Below, piece after piece: positions 15,473 to 24,111 of a stretch of DNA of 45,832 nucleotides (its first letter is position 1; each line of letters starts with the position of its first letter). Source of the stretch: Methylobacterium sp. W2 (GTDB lineage: Bacteria > Pseudomonadota > Alphaproteobacteria > Rhizobiales > Beijerinckiaceae). The notes under the pieces were generated by a model. It ran no database searches. It had not been told where the DNA came from and saw only the letters and a list, made by a program, of their open reading frames with translations. The translations under genes and the position numbers were made by a program. The DNA is taken from positions 1 to 45,832 of the forward strand of contig NZ_VMOA01000043.1 in assembly GCF_020662345.1 (NCBI RefSeq), read 5' to 3'.

Positions 15473-18022
15473 ATGGGGCTGATGACGGTGCGGCGTAGCA
15501 GACAAGACCGGGGACGGGACCAGTACCGGATGGCCATTGGATTGAGCGGTCTCGCGACATTGGTCGCCGCCATGCCGGCTCCGGCGTCGGCGGCGATCGA
15601 GCATGCCGGCCCGGCCGCAGCGATGGGTCGACCACACCTCGTCCAGGCATCGGCGCTCATGCCGGTCCAGGACGCGGCGATCGACTTCGCTCTTCCCGCC
15701 ATGCCCCTCGACGAAGCGCTCGCAGCCTATGGCGCGGCCAGCGGCGTTCAGCTGATCTATGACAGCAGCGCCACCCGACATCTGCGCTCGGTCGCGGTCG
15801 TCGGACGCTACGACCGTGCGGAAGGGTTGCGGCGGCTCCTGGCCGGCACGGGATTGACACCCCAGTTCACCGCCGAACGCTCCGCCACCCTCCTGCGCGT
15901 GGTAGCACAGGCCGATGTCGTCGCCCCGGATCAGGCCGGGGCCGTTGCCCTCGACGTGCTGGAGGTGACGGGCGAGAACGCCATCGGTCCCGTCCACGGC
16001 TATGTCGCCCGCCGCAGCGCCACCGCGACCAAAACCGGAACGCCGATCCTGGAGACCCCACAGGCCATCAACGTGGTCGGGCGTAAGGAAATCGAGGATC
16101 GTCAGGCCCAGAGCGTCAGTCAGGCCCTGCTCTACACGCCCGGCGTGATGAACCAGTACGGCACGGATGTGCGCTATGATTGGCTCTATGTCCGCGGCTT
16201 CGTGCCGGGCCGCTACCTTGATGGATTGCGGCTACCCTTCGGAGCCCGAGGCTACTCGCAACCGCGTGTCGAATCCTATGGTCTCGAGCGTGTCGAACTG
16301 CTGAAGGGGCCGTCATCGGGACTATATGGTCAGAATTCCCCGGGGGGCCTGCTCAACCTCGTGAGCAAGCGCCCGACGGCGACGCCGCTGCGTGAAATCC
16401 AACTCCAGACCGGCAGTTTCGGGCGTGCGCAGGCCGCCTTCGACCTGTCCGGGCCGATCGATCCTGAGGGCAAGATCCTCTATCGACTGACTGGTCTGGC
16501 CCGCACCACGGGGACGCAGCTCGACTATCTCGAGGAAGACCGCGTCTTCATCGCGCCGAGCCTCACCCTGCGGCCGGATGCCGATACGTCCCTGACGATC
16601 CTGTCGCAGTATCTCAACATCGACTCGCCCGGAGGCGGAGCGCCGCAGGGCCTGCCCGCCCTCGGCACGCTCTACGCGAACCCGAAGGGCCGCATCCCTA
16701 CGAACCGCTTTATCGGAGAACCGAATTACGACCGGTTCAAGCTGCAGCAGGGCTTCATTGGATATGCGTTCGAGCATCGCTTCAACGACGTCTGGACCGT
16801 CCGGCAGAATCTGCGTTACTCGCATGTCGACGCCAATACCCAGCGTGTGCAGGCGATCGGCCTCGGTGCTGATAACAGCACGCTCTCCCGCTACGCCTGG
16901 GCCTTCCCGGAGCGGTCGGACCTGTTCAACATCGACAACCAGGCCGAAGCCCGCTTCTCCACCGGCCCCTTCGCGCATACGCTTCTCCTCGGTGCGGACT
17001 ACCTGCGCGAAGACGCCCGGTACGACGAGTCCCAGCTACGGATCGTGCCATCCGTCGACGTGTTCGCCCCGGTCTATGCCGGCACGGTCACGCGCCCCCC
17101 GCTCGGTACGCGGATCACCCAGGGACGAAACCAGACCGGACTCTACGCGCAGGACGAGATCCGCTTCGGAGGCTTCCGCCTGACCGTCAGCGGGCGTCAG
17201 GACTGGGCCGACGCGGTGACCCGCACGACGAATGCCGCGAACGGTACGCTCACGCGAGTGAAACAGGATGACGCCGCTTTCACGGGCCGCGTCGGGCTGA
17301 GCTACCTCCTGGATGGCGGCTTGGCCCCCTACATCAGCTACGCGACCTCGTTCCAACCCACGGCCGGAACGGATCGAGCCGGTCAGCCCTTCGCACCGAC
17401 GGAGGGTGAGCAGATCGAAGGCGGTATCAAGTTTCAGCCGCCCGGCACGAACCTCCTCATGACGGGAACGGTGTTCGATCTGACTCAGAAGAACGTTCTG
17501 ACACCGGACCAGTCGGATTTCCGGTTCAATACGCAGACCGGTGAGGCCCGCGTCCGCGGCGTGGAACTGGAGGTCAAGGCCAGCCTGACCGAGAGCCTCG
17601 ACCTGATCGCCTCCTACGCCACCATGAACAGCGAGATCACCAAGGCGAATGCGAATGCGGCCGGGGCAAGCATCATCGGGAACGAACTCCCCTTCGTACC
17701 CCAGCACCAGGCGGCGGCCTGGCTCGACTACACAGTCCGAACCGGCGATTGGGCCGGGCTCGGTCTCGGGGCGGGCGTGCGCTACATCGGGGCATCGGTG
17801 GGGGACAACGCCAACCTCTATCATATCCCGGTCGTCACCCTGGTCGACGCGGCCGTTCGGTATGATTTCGGCTACCGCTATCCAGCGCTCAAAGGGGTAG
17901 ATCTCGCCGTCAATGCGACGAATCTGTTCGATAAGACCTACGTATCGACCTGCATCGCCGCAACCGGCTGCTTCTACGGCAATCGTCAAACCGTGCTGGC
18001 GACGTTGCGCTACCGTTGGTAA
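15473..18022 (+). CDS. TonB-dependent siderophore receptor with signalling domain
   Basis: Outer-membrane receptor of about 849 residues. A basic start and hydrophobic signal peptide ending in PASA precede a secretin/TonB N-terminal (STN) domain: FALPAMPLDEALAAYGAASG to about residue 145. This domain relays binding to the FecR-like protein. The plug follows (TKTGTPILETPQAINVVG through LYVRGFVPGRYLDG and GPSSGLYGQNSPGGLLNLVS). The long beta-barrel ends in LRYRW with the terminal aromatic needed for insertion. A Cys pair near the end (TCIAATGCFYG) is common in the FhuA/FoxA/FhuE group, so the ligand is probably a ferric hydroxamate or similar xenosiderophore. Start choice is between ATGs at 15473 and 15482. 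It is the last gene of the sigma/anti-sigma/receptor set. Confidence 0.9.
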   Translation: MGLMTVRRSRQDRGRDQYRMAIGLSGLATLVAAMPAPASAAIEHAGPAAAMGRPHLVQASALMPVQDAAIDFALPAMPLDEALAAYGAASGVQLIYDSSATRHLRSVAVVGRYDRAEGLRRLLAGTGLTPQFTAERSATLLRVVAQADVVAPDQAGAVALDVLEVTGENAIGPVHGYVARRSATATKTGTPILETPQAINVVGRKEIEDRQAQSVSQALLYTPGVMNQYGTDVRYDWLYVRGFVPGRYLDGLRLPFGARGYSQPRVESYGLERVELLKGPSSGLYGQNSPGGLLNLVSKRPTATPLREIQLQTGSFGRAQAAFDLSGPIDPEGKILYRLTGLARTTGTQLDYLEEDRVFIAPSLTLRPDADTSLTILSQYLNIDSPGGGAPQGLPALGTLYANPKGRIPTNRFIGEPNYDRFKLQQGFIGYAFEHRFNDVWTVRQNLRYSHVDANTQRVQAIGLGADNSTLSRYAWAFPERSDLFNIDNQAEARFSTGPFAHTLLLGADYLREDARYDESQLRIVPSVDVFAPVYAGTVTRPPLGTRITQGRNQTGLYAQDEIRFGGFRLTVSGRQDWADAVTRTTNAANGTLTRVKQDDAAFTGRVGLSYLLDGGLAPYISYATSFQPTAGTDRAGQPFAPTEGEQIEGGIKFQPPGTNLLMTGTVFDLTQKNVLTPDQSDFRFNTQTGEARVRGVELEVKASLTESLDLIASYATMNSEITKANANAAGASIIGNELPFVPQHQAAAWLDYTVRTGDWAGLGLGAGVRYIGASVGDNANLYHIPVVTLVDAAVRYDFGYRYPALKGVDLAVNATNLFDKTYVSTCIAATGCFYGNRQTVLATLRYRW

Positions 18023-18029
18023 GTATCTA

Positions 18030-18494
18030 ATACCAATCTGCGTAGACCATAAACTATAAGCCCAGTTGCCCAGTCCGAGGGACATGATTTTCCGAAGCTG
18101 GGCAACGAGTTTGCTCCAGGCTGCGCAGCATTGATCGAGATAGTCCTCGTCGGAGGTGAAGATCATGTCGCCGAGCCACTTGTCGCGCATGAACTGCCAG
18201 ACAGTCTCGACCAGGTTGAGTTCGGGCGCATGGGACGGCAGCGGCACCAAGGTGATGTTAGCGGGGACCATGAGGTCGCCGGCGATGTGCCAGCCCGCGC
18301 CATCGAGGATCAGCACAGCGTGCGCCCCCGTATCAACGGCGCGGCTGATCTCGGCGAGATGCTCGTTCATTGCCGGGGTGTCGCAACGGGGCATGACCAA
18401 GCCGGCCCCCTTGCCCTTCTCGGGGCAGATCGCGCCGAAGATGTAGGCGGAGGCGGTACGCTGGTCCTTGGGCGCGGAGGGGCGGCTGTCAAAC
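18030..18494 (-). pseudogene. IS630-family transposase, C-terminal remnant
   Basis: The minus strand encodes the second half of an IS630-type DDE transposase, starting abruptly at RPSAPKDQRTASAYIFGAIC. It continues through VLILDGAGWH (second catalytic Asp) and ELNLVETVWQFMRDKWL (catalytic Glu) to SLGLGNWAYSLW near the element end. The N-terminal half and first Asp are gone, replaced at about 18495 by IS21 debris. The remnant begins 8 bp after the receptor stop codon, so it may have displaced the native downstream sequence. Confidence 0.8.
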
Positions 18495-18641
18495 AGCGTT
18501 GAACATCGACCCTGGATCGGCGTCGAACTTTGACCCCCTTGATGGGTATGGCGGGACGCCCCTGATCAGCCCTGCGAAGCGGGTCGGGGTGGCGCAGCTG
18601 GGCTGATCAGGGGTCCAGCAGGCGTGACGTGTGCGTCGGCC

Positions 18642-18964
18642 TCAGGCGCGGTTCTTGAAGCGCCAGCTCTCATTGCCGGTCTCGACCATCTCGCAGTGGT
18701 GGGTGAGCCGGTCGAGCAGCGCCGCGGTCATCTTGGCATCGCCGGCGAACACGCTGGGCCATTCCCCGAAGGCGAGGTTGGTGGTGACCACGATCGAGGT
18801 GGTCTCGTAGAGCTTGCTAATGAGGTGGAACAGGAGCTGGCCGCCCGACTGCGCGAACGGCAGGTACGCTTAAGCGTGACCTTGATGATCTAGTCGTAGG
18901 TGGCCTTCATGCCGAAAAGCTTCAACTCGCCCATGGTGGCGAGGATGTTCTGGCGTTCCATCAT
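18642..18964 (-). pseudogene. istB: IstB-type ATPase, internally deleted
   Basis: Starts as a normal IstB (MMERQNILATMGELKLFGMK) and hits a TAG after ATYD. It then lacks the central region with both Walker motifs. The C-terminal part is kept (LPFAQSGGQLLFHLISKLYE to SWRFKNRA). Roughly 100 residues remain of about 250. Confidence 0.78.
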
Positions 18965-18967
18965 GGG

Positions 18968-19285
18968 GGCTCCTTAGACTGTTGTAGCGGGCACAATCGG
19001 CGACTGGCTCGTAGCGCCGCCGCAGGCTCCCGCGCGTCAGGATGGTGACGGGCGGGGTCGGCTCACGCTGCTGGGCGAGGATGTTAAGGACGACATCGGC
19101 CGAGTGGACGCCCTCGCGCGGCGCCTCGGCACAGGCCGCCTCGACAGCCGACAACCCGTCGCCGAGCACGGTGGTAAGGATCTTCACCGTCTGCCGGTCA
19201 CCTTCGGGACTGCCAGCGAGCCTGCTTCGGACCCGGTCGAGGGCGGGCGGCAGCACCCAGTCCTTGAACGATGCGCCGTTCCGGA
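18968..19285 (-). pseudogene. istA: IstA transposase, C-terminal fragment
   Basis: About 100 residues matching the very C-terminus of IS21 transposases (FKDWVLPPALDRVRSRLAG, then EGVHSADVVLNILAQQREP). The catalytic core and N-terminus are absent. Ends just before the istB start. Confidence 0.75.
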
Positions 19286-19711
19286 GCGGCGAACCGCGGG
19301 CCAACCGAGTTTCAGCGCAACTTGCGCCGAAGTTCGCCCGCCCTTTTCCGGTCCCCGCTTCGTGGCGGGTTTCGTCAGAGCATCTCTACCGTGGATGAAT
19401 TACCGCCACACGACCCGCCTGCGGCGCTTGCGGCTGGCGGCCTGCCGACGAACTCTTCGCCGTCAGCCCTCCGCAAGGACCCACGCTCGGCTTCATGCCG
19501 AGGAAGGCCTCACGCCACGCCTGCGGGCTACCGGGTTCGATCTGGAGGGCTGGTGACGCTGACATGAGGCTCAGCGGTTGTGATGGGCCGGACGGGATAG
19601 GGGGTTAGGATCGACCGCGCCAGGAATCGACCGCGCCACGGCATGCGGGGCACATTCGGCACTGCGCCTGCCGGTTTCAGACGTCCGACACTGAAGTAGC
19701 CGTCCCATCGG
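19286..19711. other. Intergenic region without a recognised gene
   Basis: About 425 bp between IS21 debris and the DUF2252 gene. Open frames here look like G+C-rich noise. A 13-nt direct repeat ATCGACCGCGCCA occurs twice with a 16-bp period (19610-19638). Confidence 0.4.
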
Positions 19712-21193
19712 TTAAAGGCAGGCGTCCTGTGCAACCTTGAGCCTGCCAGCTGAGATCGCGGACAGAAATGCATGATAGTCCGCTTCGTTCTGATCCCCGT
19801 AAGCGTGTGCCCAATCCGCGAACGCTTCGCGCAGATCCGCGCGTCCGTCATGACCACAATAGCCAGCAATCGCCGCCGCATCGCCCGTGCGGGCATGTGC
19901 GCGGGCGAGGAGCGCCCCATAGGCGTGGGAAAAATACAGCAGGGGTTGCCCTGCCATCCTGGCGATGGGGATCTCCCCCTTCATGTTTTTCATCTGACGG
20001 ACATAGAAGGGCCGGTCGTCGATCGACGTCCAACCAAGCAGGGGGTCTCCCACCGCCTGCAGGAGCTTCTGCCCGTAGATGACGCGCTCGCCCTCGTGGC
20101 TCGCATAAGGTTCGGGCATGCCGACGAGATAGGGCGCATGGGCCGGTCGAACCGCCTCCTTGACCTGAAGGAAGAGCGCATCCTGATCGGAATTGCCGCA
20201 GAGCAGGGCCACGTAGGCGCGGGTTCCAACACTTCCGACCCCGACCACCCGATGGGCCACGTCCACCACGTGATAGCGGTTGAGCATGAAGCGGCGCTCG
20301 CGCGGTAAGGTCTCGGCGTAGCGTTCGAGGCCCGAGATTACGTTCTGGCGCGTAGTCTCATCGACGCGCATCAGGATTGGCGGTTCCTCGCGAAACCGCC
20401 AGCTGCCATCCGTGCGCCGCTCGCCAACCCGGTCGAGCAGGCTCTTGTTGTTCTTGCGGCGCGCCTTCTCGACGGCTTTGCGCACTACCGTCTGGGATTG
20501 CGCGTCGATCTCGATACCCGAAAATTCGAGCTGGTCGGCCCGCGCCGCTCGCTGCCACACATCAAGGGAGCCGCGGGGCGCCAGATCGTCCATGGTATGT
20601 TGATACCCGGCCACGGCCGCGAGCACGGCCTCCCGCCGTTCCAAGGCCCGCACACCATCGTCACGCGCCGCCACTTCGACACTGGCGCAGAGCCGTTTCA
20701 GATCCCATTCCCAAGGTCCGATCGTCACCTCGTCGAAATCGTTGAGATCGAACACCACTTCGCCCTGCGGAGTCCCGAACAACCCGAAATTCGAGATGTG
20801 CGCGTCACCGTTCATGACGACGTCGATCGCACCACGTGCGCCCTGTGCCAAGTCCCAGGCCATCACATGCGCTGCACCGCGTAGGAATGCGAAGGGAGAG
20901 CTCGCCATCCGGGCGATCCTCAGCGGGATCAGATGGGTTTGCCTGCCCTCATGCGCGCCCTCGATCAGCGAGACCGGATCGGGGCGGTCAGAGCCCGTGT
21001 TGAGAGAAGCATGGACTGCATGAGGCACTTTTGCCCGCAAGGTCTTGCCGGCGGCCCGGCGTTTTTCCCAGGGCTCTACGCCGGTGCGAAGATCAATATG
21101 AGGGAAGTCCGCCAGCGGCTCGAGGACAGCGTCCGGCGCAGTCTCGCTCGGCTCGACATGCGTGACATCCGAGATATCCGTCGATCGATCCAA
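19712..21193 (-). CDS. DUF2252 family protein
   Basis: Cytoplasmic protein of about 493 residues of the DUF2252 family. Conserved features include the basic segment RIARMASSPFAFLRG (about 93-107), the GDAHISNFG loop (about 129-137) and VVFDLNDFDE (about 144-153). A His-x-x-Asn loop followed by an acidic DFD/E block resembles the catalytic and metal-binding loops of kinase-like phosphotransferases, which is the usual structural interpretation. No substrate is established. No ATG is available near the N-terminus. I chose the TTG at 21191-21193 because AGAAGGA lies 7-8 nt upstream; another TTG at 21211 lacks such a site. No neighbour suggests a pathway. Confidence 0.82.
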   Translation of the reverse strand: MDRSTDISDVTHVEPSETAPDAVLEPLADFPHIDLRTGVEPWEKRRAAGKTLRAKVPHAVHASLNTGSDRPDPVSLIEGAHEGRQTHLIPLRIARMASSPFAFLRGAAHVMAWDLAQGARGAIDVVMNGDAHISNFGLFGTPQGEVVFDLNDFDEVTIGPWEWDLKRLCASVEVAARDDGVRALERREAVLAAVAGYQHTMDDLAPRGSLDVWQRAARADQLEFSGIEIDAQSQTVVRKAVEKARRKNNKSLLDRVGERRTDGSWRFREEPPILMRVDETTRQNVISGLERYAETLPRERRFMLNRYHVVDVAHRVVGVGSVGTRAYVALLCGNSDQDALFLQVKEAVRPAHAPYLVGMPEPYASHEGERVIYGQKLLQAVGDPLLGWTSIDDRPFYVRQMKNMKGEIPIARMAGQPLLYFSHAYGALLARAHARTGDAAAIAGYCGHDGRADLREAFADWAHAYGDQNEADYHAFLSAISAGRLKVAQDACL

Positions 21194-21211
21194 GTCGCAG
21201 ATCCTTCTCAA

Positions 21212-21708
21212 AGCGGTGGATTAGAACGGGAGACGAACCGCGATTAACGCAATGCCGGCGGCGGGCGCAGAAATTCGGCAATCGGCGAAACACATCATCG
21301 AGAACAGGCTTCAAGATCTTTGCGGGCGGACGCATCGCTCGTCAGCGTACCGGTGCCGGAGCCCCGATTTTGCCGCAATCGAAAACCGTCGCCATATCGG
21401 GATACCGTGGAACACCGATTGTGAACGAAGTGCATTCAAGGGGGGCGACCGCTCGGTGGCGCTTGCCTTCGCGCCCGCCGATGGAAGTAGCAGTTCGAGA
21501 GAATGTGAAGGATATCGCAAGCCCTAAAAAAAAGCTTTCAGGCCCAGTCAAAGCCAACGGCCACGGATGCTGGGGCAAGGTGCGCGTACATCCGGCGTCA
21601 CCCTATCCTGGCATCGTGGCCGTTCCTGATCAAACAATGTGGGTCGCGATCAGCGTGATCCTCATGTGAGAATCATTTGGTTAACGATCCATGACGGGCC
21701 CTGATCCG
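21212..21708. other. Intergenic region without a recognised gene
   Basis: About 500 bp with overlapping short open frames on both strands, none with a ribosome site plus recognisable protein. The stretch around 21520-21540 is A-rich (CCCTAAAAAAAAGC). I see no RNA gene. Confidence 0.4.
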
Positions 21709-21912
21709 CTACTCCCCAGCCTCGGCTCTGGCGTCGTCCTCGTCGAGGATGCCCTCCAGATCGCCGGTGAGAGCATCGAGCTGCTCGGCGGTCGCCACGA
21801 TCTTGAACTTGGTACCGTCCTCGGCTTCCACAGCGATCTCGACATGGTCGCCAACCTTCGCTGCGAGAGCCTGCTTCAGGGTGTAGGTCGTGGCCTTGTC
21901 GTTCGCTGCCAT
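21709..21912 (-). CDS. Small conserved-type hypothetical protein
   Basis: 67 residues from the ATG at 21910-21912, preceded by AAGGAG at ideal spacing. The sequence is acidic and well formed (KQALAAKVGDHVEIAVEAED, then GTKFKIVATAEQLDALTGDL), with a predicted small beta-alpha fold and an acidic tail. No function recognised. The 78-residue version from an upstream start is less likely because it would place the ribosome site inside the gene. Confidence 0.65.
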   Translation of the reverse strand: MAANDKATTYTLKQALAAKVGDHVEIAVEAEDGTKFKIVATAEQLDALTGDLEGILDEDDARAEAGE

Positions 21913-22067
21913 GAGGGTCTCCTTGTTCGGCAGCAGCCAACGCATCGGCGCTGAAAAGGGTCACTACGCCCATCGAATTTGAGGGCTTTCTTGGTGCGAC
22001 TTCTTCGTGGAGAAACAGGCAAACCCATTACATGGTTGGTCGCCTGGACAACGATCCAGGAGGACAC

Positions 22068-22367
22068 ATGACGATCATCCGTTCGCTCGCCGCTGCCACT
22101 GCCATACTGACGCTCACGGCCGCCACCACGATCGCAGCCCCTTGCGCCGTCGGCACGACGTCGAACAGCGAGGACAAGCAAGCCGCAGCTGACAAAACTT
22201 CCAAGGTAGACGGCGGCTCCGACGCCAAGGTGTCCCCCGGCGCGAAGGCCGAGTCGCCCGGTACGGTCGGCGCCATGAACAATGTCGGCGCCAACACCCA
22301 ACCGGCCGCCGGCGAGAAGAAGCCGGCCGAGGGACAAGTCGTGAAGCCCGGCAGCGACGACTGCTGA
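22068..22367 (+). CDS. Small exported hypothetical protein
   Basis: 99 residues from the ATG at 22068, which follows AGGAGG at good spacing. A clear signal peptide (MTIIRSLAAATAILTLTAAT, cleavage near residue 23-24) leads to a low-complexity mature part rich in Ala, Lys, Gly, Ser and Pro, with single Cys residues near its start and at the very C-terminus (SDDC). It is likely periplasmic, or redox- or metal-interacting through those cysteines, but no family is recognised. A strong terminator-like hairpin follows at 22401-22429. Confidence 0.65.
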   Translation: MTIIRSLAAATAILTLTAATTIAAPCAVGTTSNSEDKQAAADKTSKVDGGSDAKVSPGAKAESPGTVGAMNNVGANTQPAAGEKKPAEGQVVKPGSDDC

Positions 22368-22400
22368 TGATCTAGTCGTTCCAACCAACACGACGGAGAG

Positions 22401-22429
22401 AGCCCCGCGACGCCTATGGCCGCGGGGCT
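22401..22429. terminator. Bidirectional terminator-like hairpin
   Basis: AGCCCCGCG, an 11-nt loop, then CGCGGGGCT: a perfect 9-bp G+C-rich stem between two convergent small genes (stops at 22367 and 22459). No T-run is visible. Confidence 0.65.
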
Positions 22430-22458
22430 AAGTTCGAGACAGGGTCGAGGAACAGGGG

Positions 22459-22728
22459 CTAGCCCGCGCCGTAGCCACCCTTTTCGTTGGTTGAGTGATT
22501 GCTGGAGGAATGGTCGTCATACCCCCCTGTCGAAGGCCCCTTATCCGTCGAAGGCTCTACAGAGCGCGGCCCTGTTGGACCGGCGTCGGTAAGGCCATCC
22601 GGTCCTTTAGCCTTTTCGGCAGGGTGGAGCTGTGGCGTGGTTTTGGGTTCACCTGACGCGACGTCATCGACCATTGGTTCACTCCCTGTTTCGGATTCAA
22701 CGGGAGCGGGTTTGAGGTGTTCCTCCAT
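22459..22728 (-). CDS. Small hydrophilic hypothetical protein
   Basis: 89 residues, mostly disordered-looking. The N-terminus is acidic (MEEHLKPAPVESETGSEPMV), the middle is Pro/Gly/Thr-rich, and the tail is Ser/Asn/Gly-rich and ends GGYGAG. Similar glycine-tailed small proteins occur in methylobacteria, in my recollection; function is unknown. It is convergent with the exported small protein across the hairpin. Confidence 0.55.
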   Translation of the reverse strand: MEEHLKPAPVESETGSEPMVDDVASGEPKTTPQLHPAEKAKGPDGLTDAGPTGPRSVEPSTDKGPSTGGYDDHSSSNHSTNEKGGYGAG

Positions 22729-23008
22729 GGCGGGACTAGATCGCGAAAGTCAGCAGCAGCCTGATGCAATCCAACTCAAGGCCGATTGTGGAGAGTAAGA
22801 TCTCACTCTTGAAATCGGCTTGTAGGGCGAACCGGTACTGGTGCGGCGTGTCGAAGTACCGAGACCGGTCGGAAGGCAGTGTTGATGCCGGCCACTTCCT
22901 CGACGATGTGCGTGATGCTCCAGCGGGCAGGGCCGAGCTTCGGTCACGCTCTGGAACGCTTCCGATCATGGGATGCTTTGGTTCCTGCAACGATGAGGGA
23001 ACGAACAC

Positions 23009-23158
23009 GTGACCGCAGCCGATACACCGCAGCCAGGCGCCGATTTGCAGCCCATCGACAATCCGCCAGCCACGTCCCAACCGCCTGAGCGAAAGCCGCC
23101 CTCGATTCCGGAAGAAGACGATCCAGAGATCGAAAAGACCGAGGAGCAGCCGAGCTAG
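23009..23158 (+). CDS. Very small Pro/Glu-rich hypothetical protein
   Basis: 49 codons from a GTG at 23009 with GAGGGA upstream, ending at TAG 23156-23158. The peptide is rich in Pro, Glu and Asp (PPERKPPSIPEEDDPEIEK) and would be disordered and acidic. Codon use is consistent with coding and the composition matches the small hypothetical gene at 22459. Unrecognised; it could be a spurious frame, but the ribosome site favours a real gene. Confidence 0.45.
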   Translation: MTAADTPQPGADLQPIDNPPATSQPPERKPPSIPEEDDPEIEKTEEQPS

Positions 23159-23395
23159 TTCGGCATCACCCCAAGCTAGTTGTTCAGTCCCGAGGTGAGA
23201 CGTATCCAGCCGTCAAAGCGCTCAGCCCCGCCGCCCCCGATCTGCTCACGGGGTTGGCGGGGTAGGTCGATCATCTCACCCTGAGCCGGTACGCAACTTG
23301 GCTTGACGGGAGGATGGCTAAGGCTGGTTAGCAAGCGAACAACTCGGGCGTCGGGCCAGCGCCTCGGATCGGGATTATGCCGCCTCAAGTACCCG

Positions 23396-23678
23396 CTATA
23401 CTGCCGCCGGCTCCTTGCTGATGACGAGGAGATAGGCGCGGGTCGAGGCGCCGGGCTTTGCCCGGCCTCGCTCGATGTCGCGCAGGGTGCCAATGGGAAA
23501 GCTGTAGCGCGCGGTAAACTCGGCCTGCGTGAGCTTCTGGCCCGTGCGGATGACCTTCACATCGATGTCGGCCGGCGGCCGGCGTGCGAACGCGGAAAGT
23601 CGCTGGATCGGCCTCGCCGCTGGCGATGGCGCGAACTTCCTGTGCGGCCTGGATGAGCCGCTTTCCGAAAGCGGTCAT
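23396..23678 (-). pseudogene. HTH (XRE-like) regulator with a frameshift
   Basis: From the ATG at 23676-23678 the frame reads MTAFGKRLIQAAQEVRAIAS to FRVRTPA, then leaves the family. Moving one frame at a GCCGGCCGCCGGCC run (about 23570-23585) restores an HTH domain: DIDVKVIRTGQKLTQAEFTA, then YSFPIGTLRDIERGRAKP and LLVISKEPAAV, ending at 23396. This looks like an antitoxin or regulator of the XRE type. No toxin-like partner is visible on either side. The break is either a true indel or an error in the G+C-rich run. Confidence 0.6.
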
Positions 23679-24111
23679 GTCGTTCTCCTGTCCAAGCGAA
23701 GCGGCTGGAGCTGGCAGGCCCTGCTATGTGCGAGGGTGCGGACCTTCATGGCGACACCCGTACGATCGTCCTAGACGGTCCCCGAAAGGATCGTCTTCGA
23801 CTCGTTGCGGTCGGACTGGCTCCGGTCCGCACGCTGGCCCCCTGCCGACATGACCCGCATCATGGGCGTATCAAGCCGCAGCGATCCTGGGACAGTCGTC
23901 GGCTACATTCCCGGGCGAACGCCTTCGAGGGGCACGCAGGGAGCGGGTTTTTGTAAGCCCAAACAGAAACGGCCCAGAGAAACCTCGGCCGCCGTCGTCG
24001 TAGAGGCCAATCTGCTCAGCGAAGGAACTGCGGGATGCCTCGCTGCGCCGTGTCACCAAGCGACGCGCGGGTCGACAGAGAATAATGAGGAGTTGGCTTG
24101 TCGCGCTGTTT
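23679..24111. other. Intergenic region without a recognised gene
   Basis: About 430 bp between the HTH pseudogene and the dehydrogenase stop. I looked for a toxin partner upstream of the HTH gene and found none. Short frames on both strands lack ribosome sites. Confidence 0.35.

Larger units (their letters stand above)
18495..19285 (-). mobile_element. Remnant of a second, different IS21-family element
   Basis: Holds the element end (near TTGAACATCGACCCTGGATC at about 18500), a deleted istB and the last quarter of istA, in normal istA-istB order on the minus strand. The sequence differs from the IS21 element at 8295-10991. It abuts the IS630 remnant, so insertion sequences have nested or recombined here. 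Confidence 0.75.
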
